Below are positions 1 through 5,598 of a stretch of 5,598 bases of DNA, in pieces. Origin of the DNA: an uncultured Planctomycetaceae bacterium (lineage in GTDB: Bacteria; Planctomycetota; Planctomycetia; Planctomycetales; Planctomycetaceae); NCBI GenBank assembly GCA_903823545.1, contig CAIJTL010000156.1:1-5598 (forward strand), in the 5' to 3' direction. The number at the start of each line of letters is the position of its first letter. Positions within the stretch are counted from its first letter, which is position 1. Position numbers and translations under genes: made by a program. The notes beneath the pieces are model-generated. The model did no database searches, was not told the DNA's origin, and saw only the letters and a program-made list of their open reading frames with translations.

Positions 1-392
1 CGTCGTTCGGCTCGGCTCAATCGAGACATTGCTTCATCGCGCAGCCATCGTTCGTTCGGCGGTTCCTCGAGCCAGCGATAATGCACGAGAACTTGAAATC
101 GTTCCTCATCAAACGCCAACACCGTTCCGTCTGCTGCGATGATCCGACCATGCCGACTCGGAATCGGTTCATAAGAAACAGACTCGCGCCGCTCTTCAAC
201 AGCGAAGCCATCTGCCAAAAACCACTGCAACTGAACCAAGCGTCCCGCGACGACGAGCAATGGCAAAACCATGACGACGAAGAGCCATGTCAGGCGCAAA
301 ACGGGTTCGGCATCCATATCCCAAGCCGTACCGTTTCGAGCCGGTTGATTCGCCGCGTAAATCGATGTCGGTTGGTTTCGCATGAAGGTCAT
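1..392 (-). CDS. mrdA: Penicillin-binding protein 2, N-terminal part (cut by window edge)
   Basis: This is the amino-terminal part of a class B penicillin-binding protein, the peptidoglycan transpeptidase of the elongasome, which acts in the periplasm from a single membrane anchor. About 130 codons are visible and the gene runs off the left edge. Counting from the ATG at 392, a polar cytoplasmic tail (1-32) is followed by a hydrophobic segment (about 33-53, LTWLFVVMVLPLLVVAGRL). Next comes the family's N-terminal motif at about 79-93 (SRHGRIIAADGTVLA), matching the 'RG.I.DRNG..LA' pattern of PBP2 dimerisation domains. The catalytic SxxK region is not in the window. It lies downstream of mreD, as mrdA/pbpA does in many bacteria. 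The start is uncertain: ATG at 392 and ATG at 383 are in frame, neither has a Shine-Dalgarno sequence, and the frame stays open upstream to a GTG at 485. PBP3/FtsI is less likely given the mre context. Confidence 0.85.
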   Translation of the reverse strand, partial: MTFMRNQPTSIYAANQPARNGTAWDMDAEPVLRLTWLFVVMVLPLLVVAGRLVQLQWFLADGFAVEERRESVSYEPIPSRHGRIIAADGTVLAFDEERFQVLVHYRWLEEPPNERWLRDEAMSRLSRAER

Positions 393-402
393 TGTCTGTG
401 AC

Positions 403-458
403 GCACGCGGCTCGCGAGCATCTCGTCTCTCAACTGCTACAGCACGCGAGCCGCATGC
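403..458 (-). repeat. Strong hairpin (inverted repeat) between mreD and the PBP2 gene
   Basis: Bases 403-419 and 442-458 are inverted copies, 15 of 17 identical, separated by a 22-base loop. The core GCGGCTCGCG / CGCGAGCCGC is exact. In the minus-strand transcript one difference becomes a U-G wobble, so 16 of 17 positions can pair around one U-U mismatch. No U-run follows the stem, so it does not look like a simple rho-independent terminator. It fills most of the 94-base gap before the PBP2 ATG and could attenuate or stabilise the message. It could instead be a dispersed palindromic repeat. Function is inferred; the repeat itself is directly visible. Confidence 0.7.
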
Positions 459-486
459 ACCACAAGCGAGCCATTCTCCAATCACG

Positions 487-984
487 TCACAGACGAGCCG
501 CCTGTGCGACGGGTTTTGAAATTGCCTCGATCAATTTTGCCCCGATTGAAAACACAAACGCGCCCGCCAACGCTTCTAGTGCCATCTGCGGCAACGCACT
601 TAAAAGCAGCGGCCCGTTTCCATTGAACAGGCTTCCGTAGCCATGCGAGACCAGCAATCCGCTGCCAATCAACGCGAACTGCCAGACGAACATCGGCAAC
701 GCCGAGCGTGATCGTGGCTCTGGCAGCAGCGGCAATAGCAACGAGGCCGCCAACGTTGTCGCCAGCATCTCTTGCCCGAAGCGACCGTTCGACAAGCCAT
801 CGGCAATCAATCCAATGACCGCCGCCCAAGCAATGCCGCGAGCATCATCAAACCATGTCATGGCCAATAACACTGGCAACCACATCAACGGAATCCGGCA
901 CTCACTGACCGCGAATGCCGATCCGCAAGCGACTTGAGCCGCCAGTGCAAAGTACGTCAGCAATGCAAGAATGAAATGTCGCAT
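487..984 (-). CDS. mreD: Rod shape-determining protein MreD
   Basis: MreD is the small polytopic inner-membrane subunit of the elongasome, working with MreB, MreC, RodA and PBP2. The 165-residue product is close to the usual family length and is mostly hydrophobic. Probable membrane segments lie at about 4-24, 31-45, 50-64, 72-87, 96-113 and 126-150. The stretch GLIADGLSNGRFGQEMLATT (about 58-77) fits the conserved MreD pattern of Gly..Asp followed by a Gly and a hydrophobic helix. Sequence identity to well-studied MreD proteins is weak by eye, as is normal for this fast-evolving family, so the call rests on topology, this motif and position. The ATG overlaps the mreC TGA by one base (TGATG), which implies translational coupling; there is no clear Shine-Dalgarno sequence of its own. 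Confidence 0.88.
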   Translation of the reverse strand: MRHFILALLTYFALAAQVACGSAFAVSECRIPLMWLPVLLAMTWFDDARGIAWAAVIGLIADGLSNGRFGQEMLATTLAASLLLPLLPEPRSRSALPMFVWQFALIGSGLLVSHGYGSLFNGNGPLLLSALPQMALEALAGAFVFSIGAKLIEAISKPVAQAARL

Positions 985-1931
985 CAGTTCGCCAATCGTT
1001 TCGGATTTACTTGCGGACGAACCACAGAGACAGAACGAACCGCACGAGAATCAACCGCAGGACGAACTTCGATCTCCCAATGCGTTGCTCCGGAGGCAAG
1101 TTCGGCCCGCGTCACTTTGCCGTAATACAAAGGCGTTTCAAAGCCGCCCGGAGTCTCCAGCGAAAAGACTTCGTCCCCCTCGCTGACCGGCTCTTCCGTC
1201 GAGCTAATCTTCGTCAGCCAACACTTGTCTTTGCCATTACCGACTAGGACGCCTTCTCCTTTGAAGACCAACCCTTCAGACGTCAATCGAGCCAACCGAG
1301 CCCGTCCGCGAAATCTTTTGTCTGTCAACGACAGCCAAGTGCTACTCCAACGACCAACATGTTGCAGCTTGCCAATCACGCAACTTCCCGCGAATACCGG
1401 CAAGTCTGGAGCGAGACCGCTGTCTTCGCCCTGATCGAGCAGCGCAACGTTTGATTCAAGCACTAACGCCGTTTCCGTGAGCCCGTTCGATCGGCCTCGA
1501 TCCAAAACCTTGCCTCCCGTCGATCGCCAAATGGAAGCGAGTTCTTCTCCCAGAACGCTCGCCTGCACAACTTGTGGGACAATCAAGGGCGGCGGATCAA
1601 TCGGACGATAGGCCTCATCATGTCGCTGCAACGCAAGCAATTGTTTCCTCTGAATGCGTTGCACAAGAAGTCGTTCACGACGAAGTTGCTGCTCAAGATT
1701 TGCGATCTGAAGTTTGTAGTCAGCCACCTGCGTCGACAAATCTCGATCGTCGTCGCCGAGCATTCGCTGCTTCATCGCTGACGCAATTGACTCCTTCAAA
1801 TCCGACGCGAGTCCCACTCCGGGACTAAATCCATCTCGAACCACCGAGCGCATCCAACTCTGTACGTTCGACGGTGCGAATCCGAGTCCGATCGCGACGA
1901 GACAACAAGTGATAGTGATGAACTTGGACAT
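984..1931 (-). CDS. mreC: Rod shape-determining protein MreC
   Basis: MreC is the bitopic elongasome scaffold whose periplasmic part contacts PBP2 and helps activate it. The 315-residue product has the family architecture. A short cytoplasmic start leads into one N-terminal membrane segment (about 5-21). A charged coiled coil rich in Gln, Leu and Arg follows (about 66-104, including LQIANLEQQLRRERLLVQRI), then a Pro-rich linker (about 109-119). The beta-strand domain occupies about 120-306 and contains GRSNGL, the VFAGSCVIGKL segment and a typical ending around HWEIEVRPAVDSRAVRSVSV. Length and layout are normal. It is followed by mreD with a one-base overlap. The gap of 125 bases from mreB contains an inverted repeat. 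The ATG at 1931 is preceded only by GACTTTTT, so no Shine-Dalgarno sequence is evident. Confidence is high because fold layout and operon context agree. Confidence 0.93.
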   Translation of the reverse strand: MSKFITITCCLVAIGLGFAPSNVQSWMRSVVRDGFSPGVGLASDLKESIASAMKQRMLGDDDRDLSTQVADYKLQIANLEQQLRRERLLVQRIQRKQLLALQRHDEAYRPIDPPPLIVPQVVQASVLGEELASIWRSTGGKVLDRGRSNGLTETALVLESNVALLDQGEDSGLAPDLPVFAGSCVIGKLQHVGRWSSTWLSLTDKRFRGRARLARLTSEGLVFKGEGVLVGNGKDKCWLTKISSTEEPVSEGDEVFSLETPGGFETPLYYGKVTRAELASGATHWEIEVRPAVDSRAVRSVSVVRPQVNPKRLAN

Positions 1932-1951
1932 AAAAAGTCGCGGACTGTCAT

Positions 1952-2042
1952 GTAACCGGAGGCGTCAGCGAGGGCGATCGCTTCATAAAGCGAGACATTG
2001 AAAGTGTTTGAAGCGTCTGCCCTCGCTAACGCTTCGGGTTAC
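1952..2042. repeat. 24-bp imperfect inverted repeat, Pirellulaceae-like palindromic element
   Basis: The arms 1952-1975 (GTAACCGGAGGCGTCAGCGA then GGGC) and 2019-2042 are inverted copies matching at 21 of 24 positions, separated by 43 bases. The spacer contains a smaller hairpin, TCGCTT (1978-1983) with AAGCGA (1988-1993). The element fills most of the 125-base mreB-mreC gap and ends 21 bases before the mreC ATG. The arm sequence resembles a short motif I recall as frequent in Rhodopirellula-type genomes; that recollection is not verified here. It may be a REP-like palindromic element that also forms a hairpin in the mreBCD message. No transposase is nearby. Confidence 0.75.
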
Positions 2043-2056
2043 TACTTCATCCTTCA

Positions 2057-3106
2057 TCAGAAATCTTTCGCCCCATCGTCAAGGCTTCCACGCCATTGAG
2101 ACAGGTGATCGAGGCAAATGGCAGTTCCACGAGCGACTGTTGTCAGTGGGTCATCGGCGACTCGTACCGGGATTCCGAGTTGCTCATTCATCAGTTGATC
2201 AAGCCCACGCAGCAGCGCACCGCCGCCGGTCAAAACCAGACCGTGATCAACGATGTCAGCGACTAACTCAGGTTTGCATTTTTCAATGACGTTTTTGCAG
2301 CAGTTGAGAATGGCTGTCACCGGTTCTCGCAGTGCTTCACGGATCTCTTCGCTCGTGACGACGGCTTTGCGAGGAATACCGCTGATTGTGTCGAGGCCGC
2401 GAACATCCATCGTCAGTTCTTGTTCGAGCGGGTAGACGTTGCCGATTTCAAGTTTGATCTTCTCCGCCGTTTGCGAACCGATCCGGAGTGAGAAATGTTG
2501 TTTGAGATACTCAACGATTGCCTCGTCGAGCTCATCACCAGCCACTCGAACCGACTGTGCTACGACGATGTCTCCCAGACTGAAAATCGCAACGTCACTT
2601 GTTCCACCCCCGATGTCGCAAACCATGCTGGCGATCGGTTCGGAGATCGGTAGACCAGCTCCAATCCCAGCCGCTTTGGATTCTTCAATCAAATAAACGC
2701 GACCTGCTCCGGCGCGTTCGGCACTGTTAAAGACGGCACGCTTTTCAACCGGTGTGATTCCACCGGGAACCGCAATGATGACTCGCGGTTTCAGCCCACG
2801 CATCTGGCGACTGGCCTTCTGGATAAAGTACCGCAACATTGCTTCGCAAAGCTCAAAATCTGTGATGACTCCGTCCTGCAGTGGCCTGACGGCAGTGATG
2901 GAGTCCGGAGTCCGGCCGAGCATCTGCTTGGCGAGCTTTCCGACAGCGGTCCCTTTTCCAAGGACTCGCCGAGTTCCCTTTTCGAGAGCGACGACCGAGG
3001 GCTCATTGAGCACAATCCCCTCGCCTTGGACGGACACGAGCGTGTTCGCAGTCCCCAAGTCGATGGCCAAATCTGGGCAGAGGAGTCGTCGCAGGCGATG
3101 AATCAT
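2057..3106 (-). CDS. mreB: Rod shape-determining actin-like protein MreB
   Basis: MreB is the ATP-dependent actin-family protein that polymerises on the inner face of the cytoplasmic membrane and directs lateral wall synthesis. The 349 residues match the usual length. The N-terminus (MIHRLRRLLCPDLAIDLGTA) combines a basic amphipathic start with the phosphate-1 motif DLGTANTLV (16-24). AVPGGITPVEKRAV (112-125) is the standard segment before the catalytic region. The catalytic glutamate lies in LIEESKAAGIGAGLP (139-153). Phosphate-2 is DIGGGTSDVA (164-173), and the adenosine motif is VLTGGGALLRGL (291-302). Differences from E. coli MreB include EESKAAGIG for EEPMAAAIG and GGGTSDVA for GGGTTEVA. 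FtsA and DnaK are excluded by these motifs. It opens the mreBCD-PBP2 cluster. The ATG at 3106 is preceded by GGATGACCC, a poor ribosome-binding site, but it places DLGTAN at the usual position. Confidence 0.97.
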   Translation of the reverse strand: MIHRLRRLLCPDLAIDLGTANTLVSVQGEGIVLNEPSVVALEKGTRRVLGKGTAVGKLAKQMLGRTPDSITAVRPLQDGVITDFELCEAMLRYFIQKASRQMRGLKPRVIIAVPGGITPVEKRAVFNSAERAGAGRVYLIEESKAAGIGAGLPISEPIASMVCDIGGGTSDVAIFSLGDIVVAQSVRVAGDELDEAIVEYLKQHFSLRIGSQTAEKIKLEIGNVYPLEQELTMDVRGLDTISGIPRKAVVTSEEIREALREPVTAILNCCKNVIEKCKPELVADIVDHGLVLTGGGALLRGLDQLMNEQLGIPVRVADDPLTTVARGTAICLDHLSQWRGSLDDGAKDF

Positions 3107-3242
3107 GGGTCATCCGTGACCGATAGCCGTTGGTCAGCTCTCCGGAGCCGACATATTGGGAGTGACTGCCGCGACGGACAAAAAGACCATCTCGACATGA
3201 CAATCACGATTAAAGTCCTATTCAGAGCGGGCTTATAGCCTT

Positions 3243-3309
3243 GAGTCAAAAACGCGACAAGACCCGTTCGGCAGCGAGGAGACTTGGCGTTTCTCGCATT
3301 TTTTGACTC
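3243..3309. promoter_or_regulatory. Mirror-image TTTTTGACTC motifs in the mreB/pilin divergent region
   Basis: An exact 10-base inverted repeat, GAGTCAAAAA (3243-3252) and TTTTTGACTC (3300-3309), lies between mreB and the pilin-like gene. Each copy contains TTGACT, close to a sigma-70 -35 box. The minus-strand copy faces mreB and the plus-strand copy faces the pilin. Convincing -10 boxes at 16-18 bases are not present on either side: minus reads TCTGAA and plus reads AACCTT at 17 bases. A palindromic regulator site or paired divergent promoter elements are both possible. The rest of the 3107-3399 stretch shows only a short stem (GGCTTATAGCC) and no coding sequence I would support. Confidence 0.3.
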
Positions 3310-3399
3310 GCCAATTCTATGACCTAACCTTCGCATGGTCGTAGTGTGATTCCCCAGATGATTGACGCGGCCCTCGCAATACCACGTTATTGGAATCCC

Positions 3400-3594
3400 A
3401 TGCAGCCAATCCATGAACCACGTTTCCCGTGGCTAAGATCATTTGAGCAATCAGACAGCGGCGCCACAGTGGTGGAGGTCGCACTGATGTTTGGATTGAT
3501 CATTCTTGCCACCGTCGTCGGCATTGGAGCTTTGGGGCAACGAACAAATCATTCGTTCGACAAGACTCATGCTGAAATGCAAAGCACCCCGTAA
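3400..3594 (+). CDS. Flp/Fap-type pilin-like small protein
   Basis: This is a short protein with the signature of a type IVb (Flp) prepilin, the subunit of Tad pili or related surface structures. From the ATG at 3400 it has 64 residues: a basic/polar leader of about 20 residues, then DSG|ATVVEV, then one hydrophobic helix (VALMFGLIILATVVGIGALG), then a short polar tail. The leader ending in Gly and Glu at +5 match a prepilin peptidase site. The usual Tyr after that Glu is Val here. The tail NHSFDKTHAEM aligns in style with the end of Flp pilins. An in-frame GTG at 3346 and ATG at 3358 would lengthen the leader, but 3400 gives the more usual leader length and has GGA a few bases upstream. No tad assembly gene is in the window, so a function in piliation, adhesion or as a pseudopilin is inferred. 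Confidence 0.68.
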   Translation: MQPIHEPRFPWLRSFEQSDSGATVVEVALMFGLIILATVVGIGALGQRTNHSFDKTHAEMQSTP

Positions 3595-3613
3595 GGTGAG
3601 ATGCGAAGAGTAA

Positions 3614-3646
3614 CTCGTTGATTCAATTCTGAATTGGTATCACGAG
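3614..3646 (+). terminator. Hairpin downstream of the pilin-like gene
   Basis: CTCGT(T)GAT (3614-3622) pairs with ATCACGAG (3639-3646) with one bulged T, enclosing the near-perfect palindrome CAATTCTGAATTG (3624-3636). It begins 20 bases after the pilin stop, a suitable place for transcript termination or 3'-end protection. No T-run follows (AAACCGC), so it is not a textbook intrinsic terminator. Confidence 0.4.
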
Positions 3647-3676
3647 AAACCGCAGACAATTTCCCCTGCTAACAAA

Positions 3677-3703
3677 TTGACAGACACGATCCCCTCTTAT
3701 GTC
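3677..3703 (+). promoter_or_regulatory. Possible promoter upstream of the PhyH-family gene
   Basis: A consensus -35 hexamer, TTGACA (3677-3682), is followed after 15 bases by a weak -10 candidate, TATGTC (3698-3703). It lies about 160 bases before the PhyH ATG. The spacing is short and the -10 poor, so this is tentative. Downstream in the same gap, ATCACAAA occurs twice (3713-3720 and 3725-3732) and CGCAT/ATGCG (3722-3726, 3734-3738) can form a small stem. The rest of 3595-3863 shows no gene. Confidence 0.2.
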
Positions 3704-3863
3704 GAATTCTTGATCACAAATCGCATCACAAAAATGCGTCGAGTGTCATGCTAACCACCGAGTCGTTCGTTATCGCTTGGCGAGCCGATTGCAGCTCGAC
3801 ATGAGATTGTTGATACTCCCCCCACAAGTCTCACTACTTCAACACCCCTCATGATGGCTGGCA

Positions 3864-4700
3864 ATGAACGCTGCTCCGAACTTCAAAATTATTCCCGGTG
3901 AGGATGAACTCGCGCAGATGCAACGCGATTTACGGTTTTATCCCAGTCAAGTAACGGACCCGCGAGTTCTGTCACGCGAACAAGTCGCACAGTTCAATCG
4001 CGATGGGTACGTCAGCGGACTGCGGGCTTTTGATGAGGCTCAGACGCTGCGGAATCGTCAATACTTCGATGCATTGTTAGCGAAAGTGATGGCCGCAGGT
4101 GGCGACAGCTACTCGATCAGCACCGCTCATTTGAAATATGGCTATGTCTACGATCTGATCACGAATCCGAGCATCGTCGATTACGTGGCAGACATTCTTG
4201 GCCCGAACGTGATCGGTTGGGGTTCGCACTTCTTCTGCAAGATGCCGCGTGATGGGAAGGTTGTGGCATGGCATCAAGATGCGAGTTACTGGCCGCTGAC
4301 TCCGTCTAAGACCGTCACGGTTTGGTTAGCGATCGACGATGCCGACATAGAAAACGCCTGCATGAAATTCGTTGCAGGCTCTCAGCACGTTGGGCACCTG
4401 ACTTATCGCCCCAGCAGCGAAGCGGACCACAACGTGCTCAATCAAAGCATCGATAACGCCGAACAATACGGCACCGTCGTCTATGACCAACTTAAGGCGG
4501 GTGAATTCTCGATCCATGCAGATCTGCTGTTGCATAGCTCCGCCGCCAACACTTCCAACCGCCGTCGCTGTGGCCTGACGCTCCGCTACTGCACCCCCGA
4601 TGTTCACGCCGGTGCTGACTGGAACAAAAAAGGTGTCATCGTCCGAGGCACAGACCCGACTGGCCACTGGGCAAACCCGCCGCGTCCGTCAGTCGAGTGA
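3864..4700 (+). CDS. PhyH-family Fe(II)/2-oxoglutarate-dependent dioxygenase
   Basis: The product belongs to the phytanoyl-CoA dioxygenase (PhyH) family, non-haem iron enzymes that couple 2-oxoglutarate decarboxylation to hydroxylation of a substrate. The 278 residues are a normal full length. The iron-binding triad is visible as H137 and D139 in VAWHQDASYWPL (134-145) and H224 in LLLHSSAANTSNRR (221-234). R235, eleven residues after the distal His, fits the 2-oxoglutarate-binding Arg of the family. VWLAIDDADIENACMKFVAG (153-172) is the typical core strand with the N-G/A-C-M element. The C-terminal RGTDPTGHWANPPRP also looks family-like. There is no signal peptide, so it is probably cytoplasmic. 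The substrate cannot be read from sequence; bacterial relatives act on varied small molecules, and conversion of phytanoyl-CoA should not be assumed. The two ATGs just upstream (3851, 3854) are out of frame, which supports 3864. It appears monocistronic. Confidence 0.92.
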   Translation: MNAAPNFKIIPGEDELAQMQRDLRFYPSQVTDPRVLSREQVAQFNRDGYVSGLRAFDEAQTLRNRQYFDALLAKVMAAGGDSYSISTAHLKYGYVYDLITNPSIVDYVADILGPNVIGWGSHFFCKMPRDGKVVAWHQDASYWPLTPSKTVTVWLAIDDADIENACMKFVAGSQHVGHLTYRPSSEADHNVLNQSIDNAEQYGTVVYDQLKAGEFSIHADLLLHSSAANTSNRRRCGLTLRYCTPDVHAGADWNKKGVIVRGTDPTGHWANPPRPSVE

Positions 4701-4820
4701 TCCTTTGAATGCGGGGTGGATAGCATGGCTGACCTCACGTTGCACTCCCGACATTGAGCGCTTTGGCACCTAAGACGACATCTTCAATGCGTTTTGCTGG
4801 AAACGACAGCGAATCAAAAT

Positions 4821-4854
4821 TAGGCAGCGAATGGGACAAACTATTCGCTGCCTA
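4821..4854. terminator. Bidirectional terminator between convergent genes
   Basis: A perfect 12-bp stem, TAGGCAGCGAAT (4821-4832) with ATTCGCTGCCTA (4843-4854), closes a 10-base loop. The plus-strand tail is TTTCTAATTCT and the minus-strand tail is ATTTTGATTC, modestly T-rich on both sides. It sits 120 bases after the PhyH stop and 76 bases after the stop of the opposing NHL gene, where a shared terminator is expected. The remainder of 4701-4930 shows no gene. Confidence 0.72.
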
Positions 4855-4930
4855 TTTCTAATTCTCTGTCATCCTTTGCCACATCTTCATGTTGAAAGCC
4901 AACGCCAGGAAGTTATCGAGACATCATTAC

Positions 4931-5598
4931 TCAACTCAGCTTCTTGAGCTTTGAAACACGTCCCGTCCCAACCCATTCAGCAACGAAGATGCTCCCGTCG
5001 TGACCAAAGCAGGCGTCGTGTGGATGGACGAACTTGCCTTCGACCCACTTCGACTTATCGCCGCGGATCTGTCCGCCTTCTTTTGCTGTGACACGTGCGA
5101 CATCGTCGCCGAGCCGCGCGACGACTTCGTTCTTTTCATTCAACAGCGTAACTCGTGCGTGTAGCTCAGGAATACAGAGCAGGTTTTTCCATGTCTCCGC
5201 ATTCGCGGGGAGTCCGTAACCCTTGAGGGTCTCGATGTATTTCCCATCCATCGTGAAGTACTGCAATGAATGATGTGCCCGGTCGCAGACAACGATCGAC
5301 GGTGTCCGGCCCTCTCGCTTATCGACCCAAACTCCATGCGGCGTGGCGAACTTTCCTTCTCCGGGACCGACTCCGCCGAAGCAACTCACCCACTTGCCAT
5401 CTTTGTTGTAGCGATGCACGTAAGACGCGCCGTAACCATCGATCAACAAGAATCCGCCATCGTCAAGGAACGCGAAGTTCGTCGGCAAGAACCGGTCAGC
5501 TCCCCAAACCTTCATCGGTTCGGGACGATCTTCAAAGCGAGTGTTCTCGCCCGGCGCATAGACGCCAGACTCCATCGGCGCATATTGCTGCCAAACGA
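4931..5598 (-). CDS. NHL-repeat beta-propeller protein, C-terminal part (5' end outside window)
   Basis: The visible 221 residues form the C-terminal portion of an NHL-type (six-bladed) beta-propeller. The frame is open to the right edge, reading VWQQYAP before the first internal Met at 5575, so that Met is unlikely to be the true start. Blade-like units occur at about 37-74 (FLPTNFAFLDDGGFLLIDGY, then VHRYNKDGKWVSCFG), 81-116 (GKFATPHGVWVDKREG, IVVCDRAHHSLQYF), about 130-162 (NLLCIPELHARVTLLNEKNE) and 189-221 (FVHPHDACFGHDGSIFVAEW, ending GRVSKLKKLS). GPGEGKF..PHGV and the 'DRA.HSLQYF...G' strand are classic NHL signatures. Such proteins in planctomycetes are often exported, but the signal-peptide region is not visible. 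No catalytic domain can be assigned; a binding or scaffold role is the safe inference, with a peptidyl-amidating lyase-like fold as an alternative. It converges on the PhyH gene with a terminator between. Confidence 0.85.
   Translation of the reverse strand, partial: VWQQYAPMESGVYAPGENTRFEDRPEPMKVWGADRFLPTNFAFLDDGGFLLIDGYGASYVHRYNKDGKWVSCFGGVGPGEGKFATPHGVWVDKREGRTPSIVVCDRAHHSLQYFTMDGKYIETLKGYGLPANAETWKNLLCIPELHARVTLLNEKNEVVARLGDDVARVTAKEGGQIRGDKSKWVEGKFVHPHDACFGHDGSIFVAEWVGTGRVSKLKKLS

Noticed and set aside
17..211. A 64-codon minus-strand frame at the left edge
   Set aside because: It overlaps, in another frame, the PBP2 N-terminus, which carries a membrane anchor and family motif.
430..474. 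A 14-codon minus-strand frame (MARLWCMRLACCSS) after mreD
   Set aside because: The GGAGA is too close to its ATG to serve as a ribosome-binding site and the frame runs through the hairpin. It is not supportable as a leader peptide without conservation data.
482..829. A 115-codon minus-strand frame overlapping mreD
   Set aside because: It is a shifted-frame shadow. The mreD frame gives a polytopic membrane protein with the family motif and a TGATG junction with mreC, whereas this frame gives an Arg/Ala-rich sequence.
1952..2042. Reading the mreB-mreC inverted repeat as an intact transposon or CRISPR unit
   Set aside because: Only 43 bases lie between the arms, with no coding capacity, no target-site duplication I can see and no repeated spacer pattern.
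2754..3101. A 115-codon plus-strand frame opposite mreB
   Set aside because: It is an antisense shadow of the highly conserved mreB coding sequence, with low-complexity composition and no motif.
3103..3414. A 103-codon minus-strand frame upstream of mreB whose stop overlaps the mreB ATG (ATGA)
   Set aside because: Its composition is Arg-, Cys- and His-rich with no recognisable domain, it covers the regulatory region and overlaps the better-supported pilin gene on the other strand. The ATGA overlap looks coincidental.
4931..5575. Taking the Met at 5575 as the start of the NHL protein
   Set aside because: The frame continues open to the window edge (VWQQYAP precedes it) with no signal peptide or ribosome-binding site at 5575. 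The gene is better described as 5'-partial.

Overview
The window most likely comes from a planctomycete, probably of the Pirellulaceae (Rhodopirellula-like) type. This rests on moderate GC, weak or absent Shine-Dalgarno sequences, an extracellular-type NHL propeller protein, a PhyH-family dioxygenase, and an inverted-repeat element of the 'GTAACCCGAAGCGT...GCGAGGG' kind that I associate with Pirellulaceae genomes. The taxonomic call is inference and no database was consulted.

The left 3.1 kb, read on the minus strand, is a cell-shape (elongasome) cluster in canonical order: mreB (3106-2057), mreC (1931-984), mreD (984-487), then the first 130 codons of a class B penicillin-binding protein 2 (mrdA/pbpA, 392 to beyond base 1). 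mreC and mreD share one base (TGATG). The other two junctions carry inverted repeats: a 24-bp imperfect repeat between mreB and mreC, and a strong 17-bp hairpin between mreD and the PBP2 gene. MreB is the cytoplasmic actin-like filament, MreC and MreD link it to the periplasm and membrane, and PBP2 is the transpeptidase they position.

Divergent from mreB is a small plus-strand gene (about 3400-3594) for a lone Flp-type pilin-like protein with a class III prepilin cleavage site. No other tad/pilus gene is visible. The divergent intergenic stretch holds two mirror-image TTTTTGACTC motifs facing outward. A hairpin lies just after the pilin stop.

The right part holds a complete PhyH-family Fe(II)/2-oxoglutarate dioxygenase (3864-4700, plus strand). 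It converges on the C-terminal part of an NHL-repeat beta-propeller protein (minus strand, entering from beyond the right edge and ending at 4931). A perfect 12-bp stem between them looks like a bidirectional terminator.

I see no tRNA, rRNA, CRISPR array, transposase or recognisable defence gene. The window is largely ordinary. The items most worth a second look are the repeat inserted in the mre cluster, the intergenic hairpin before PBP2, and the orphan pilin.
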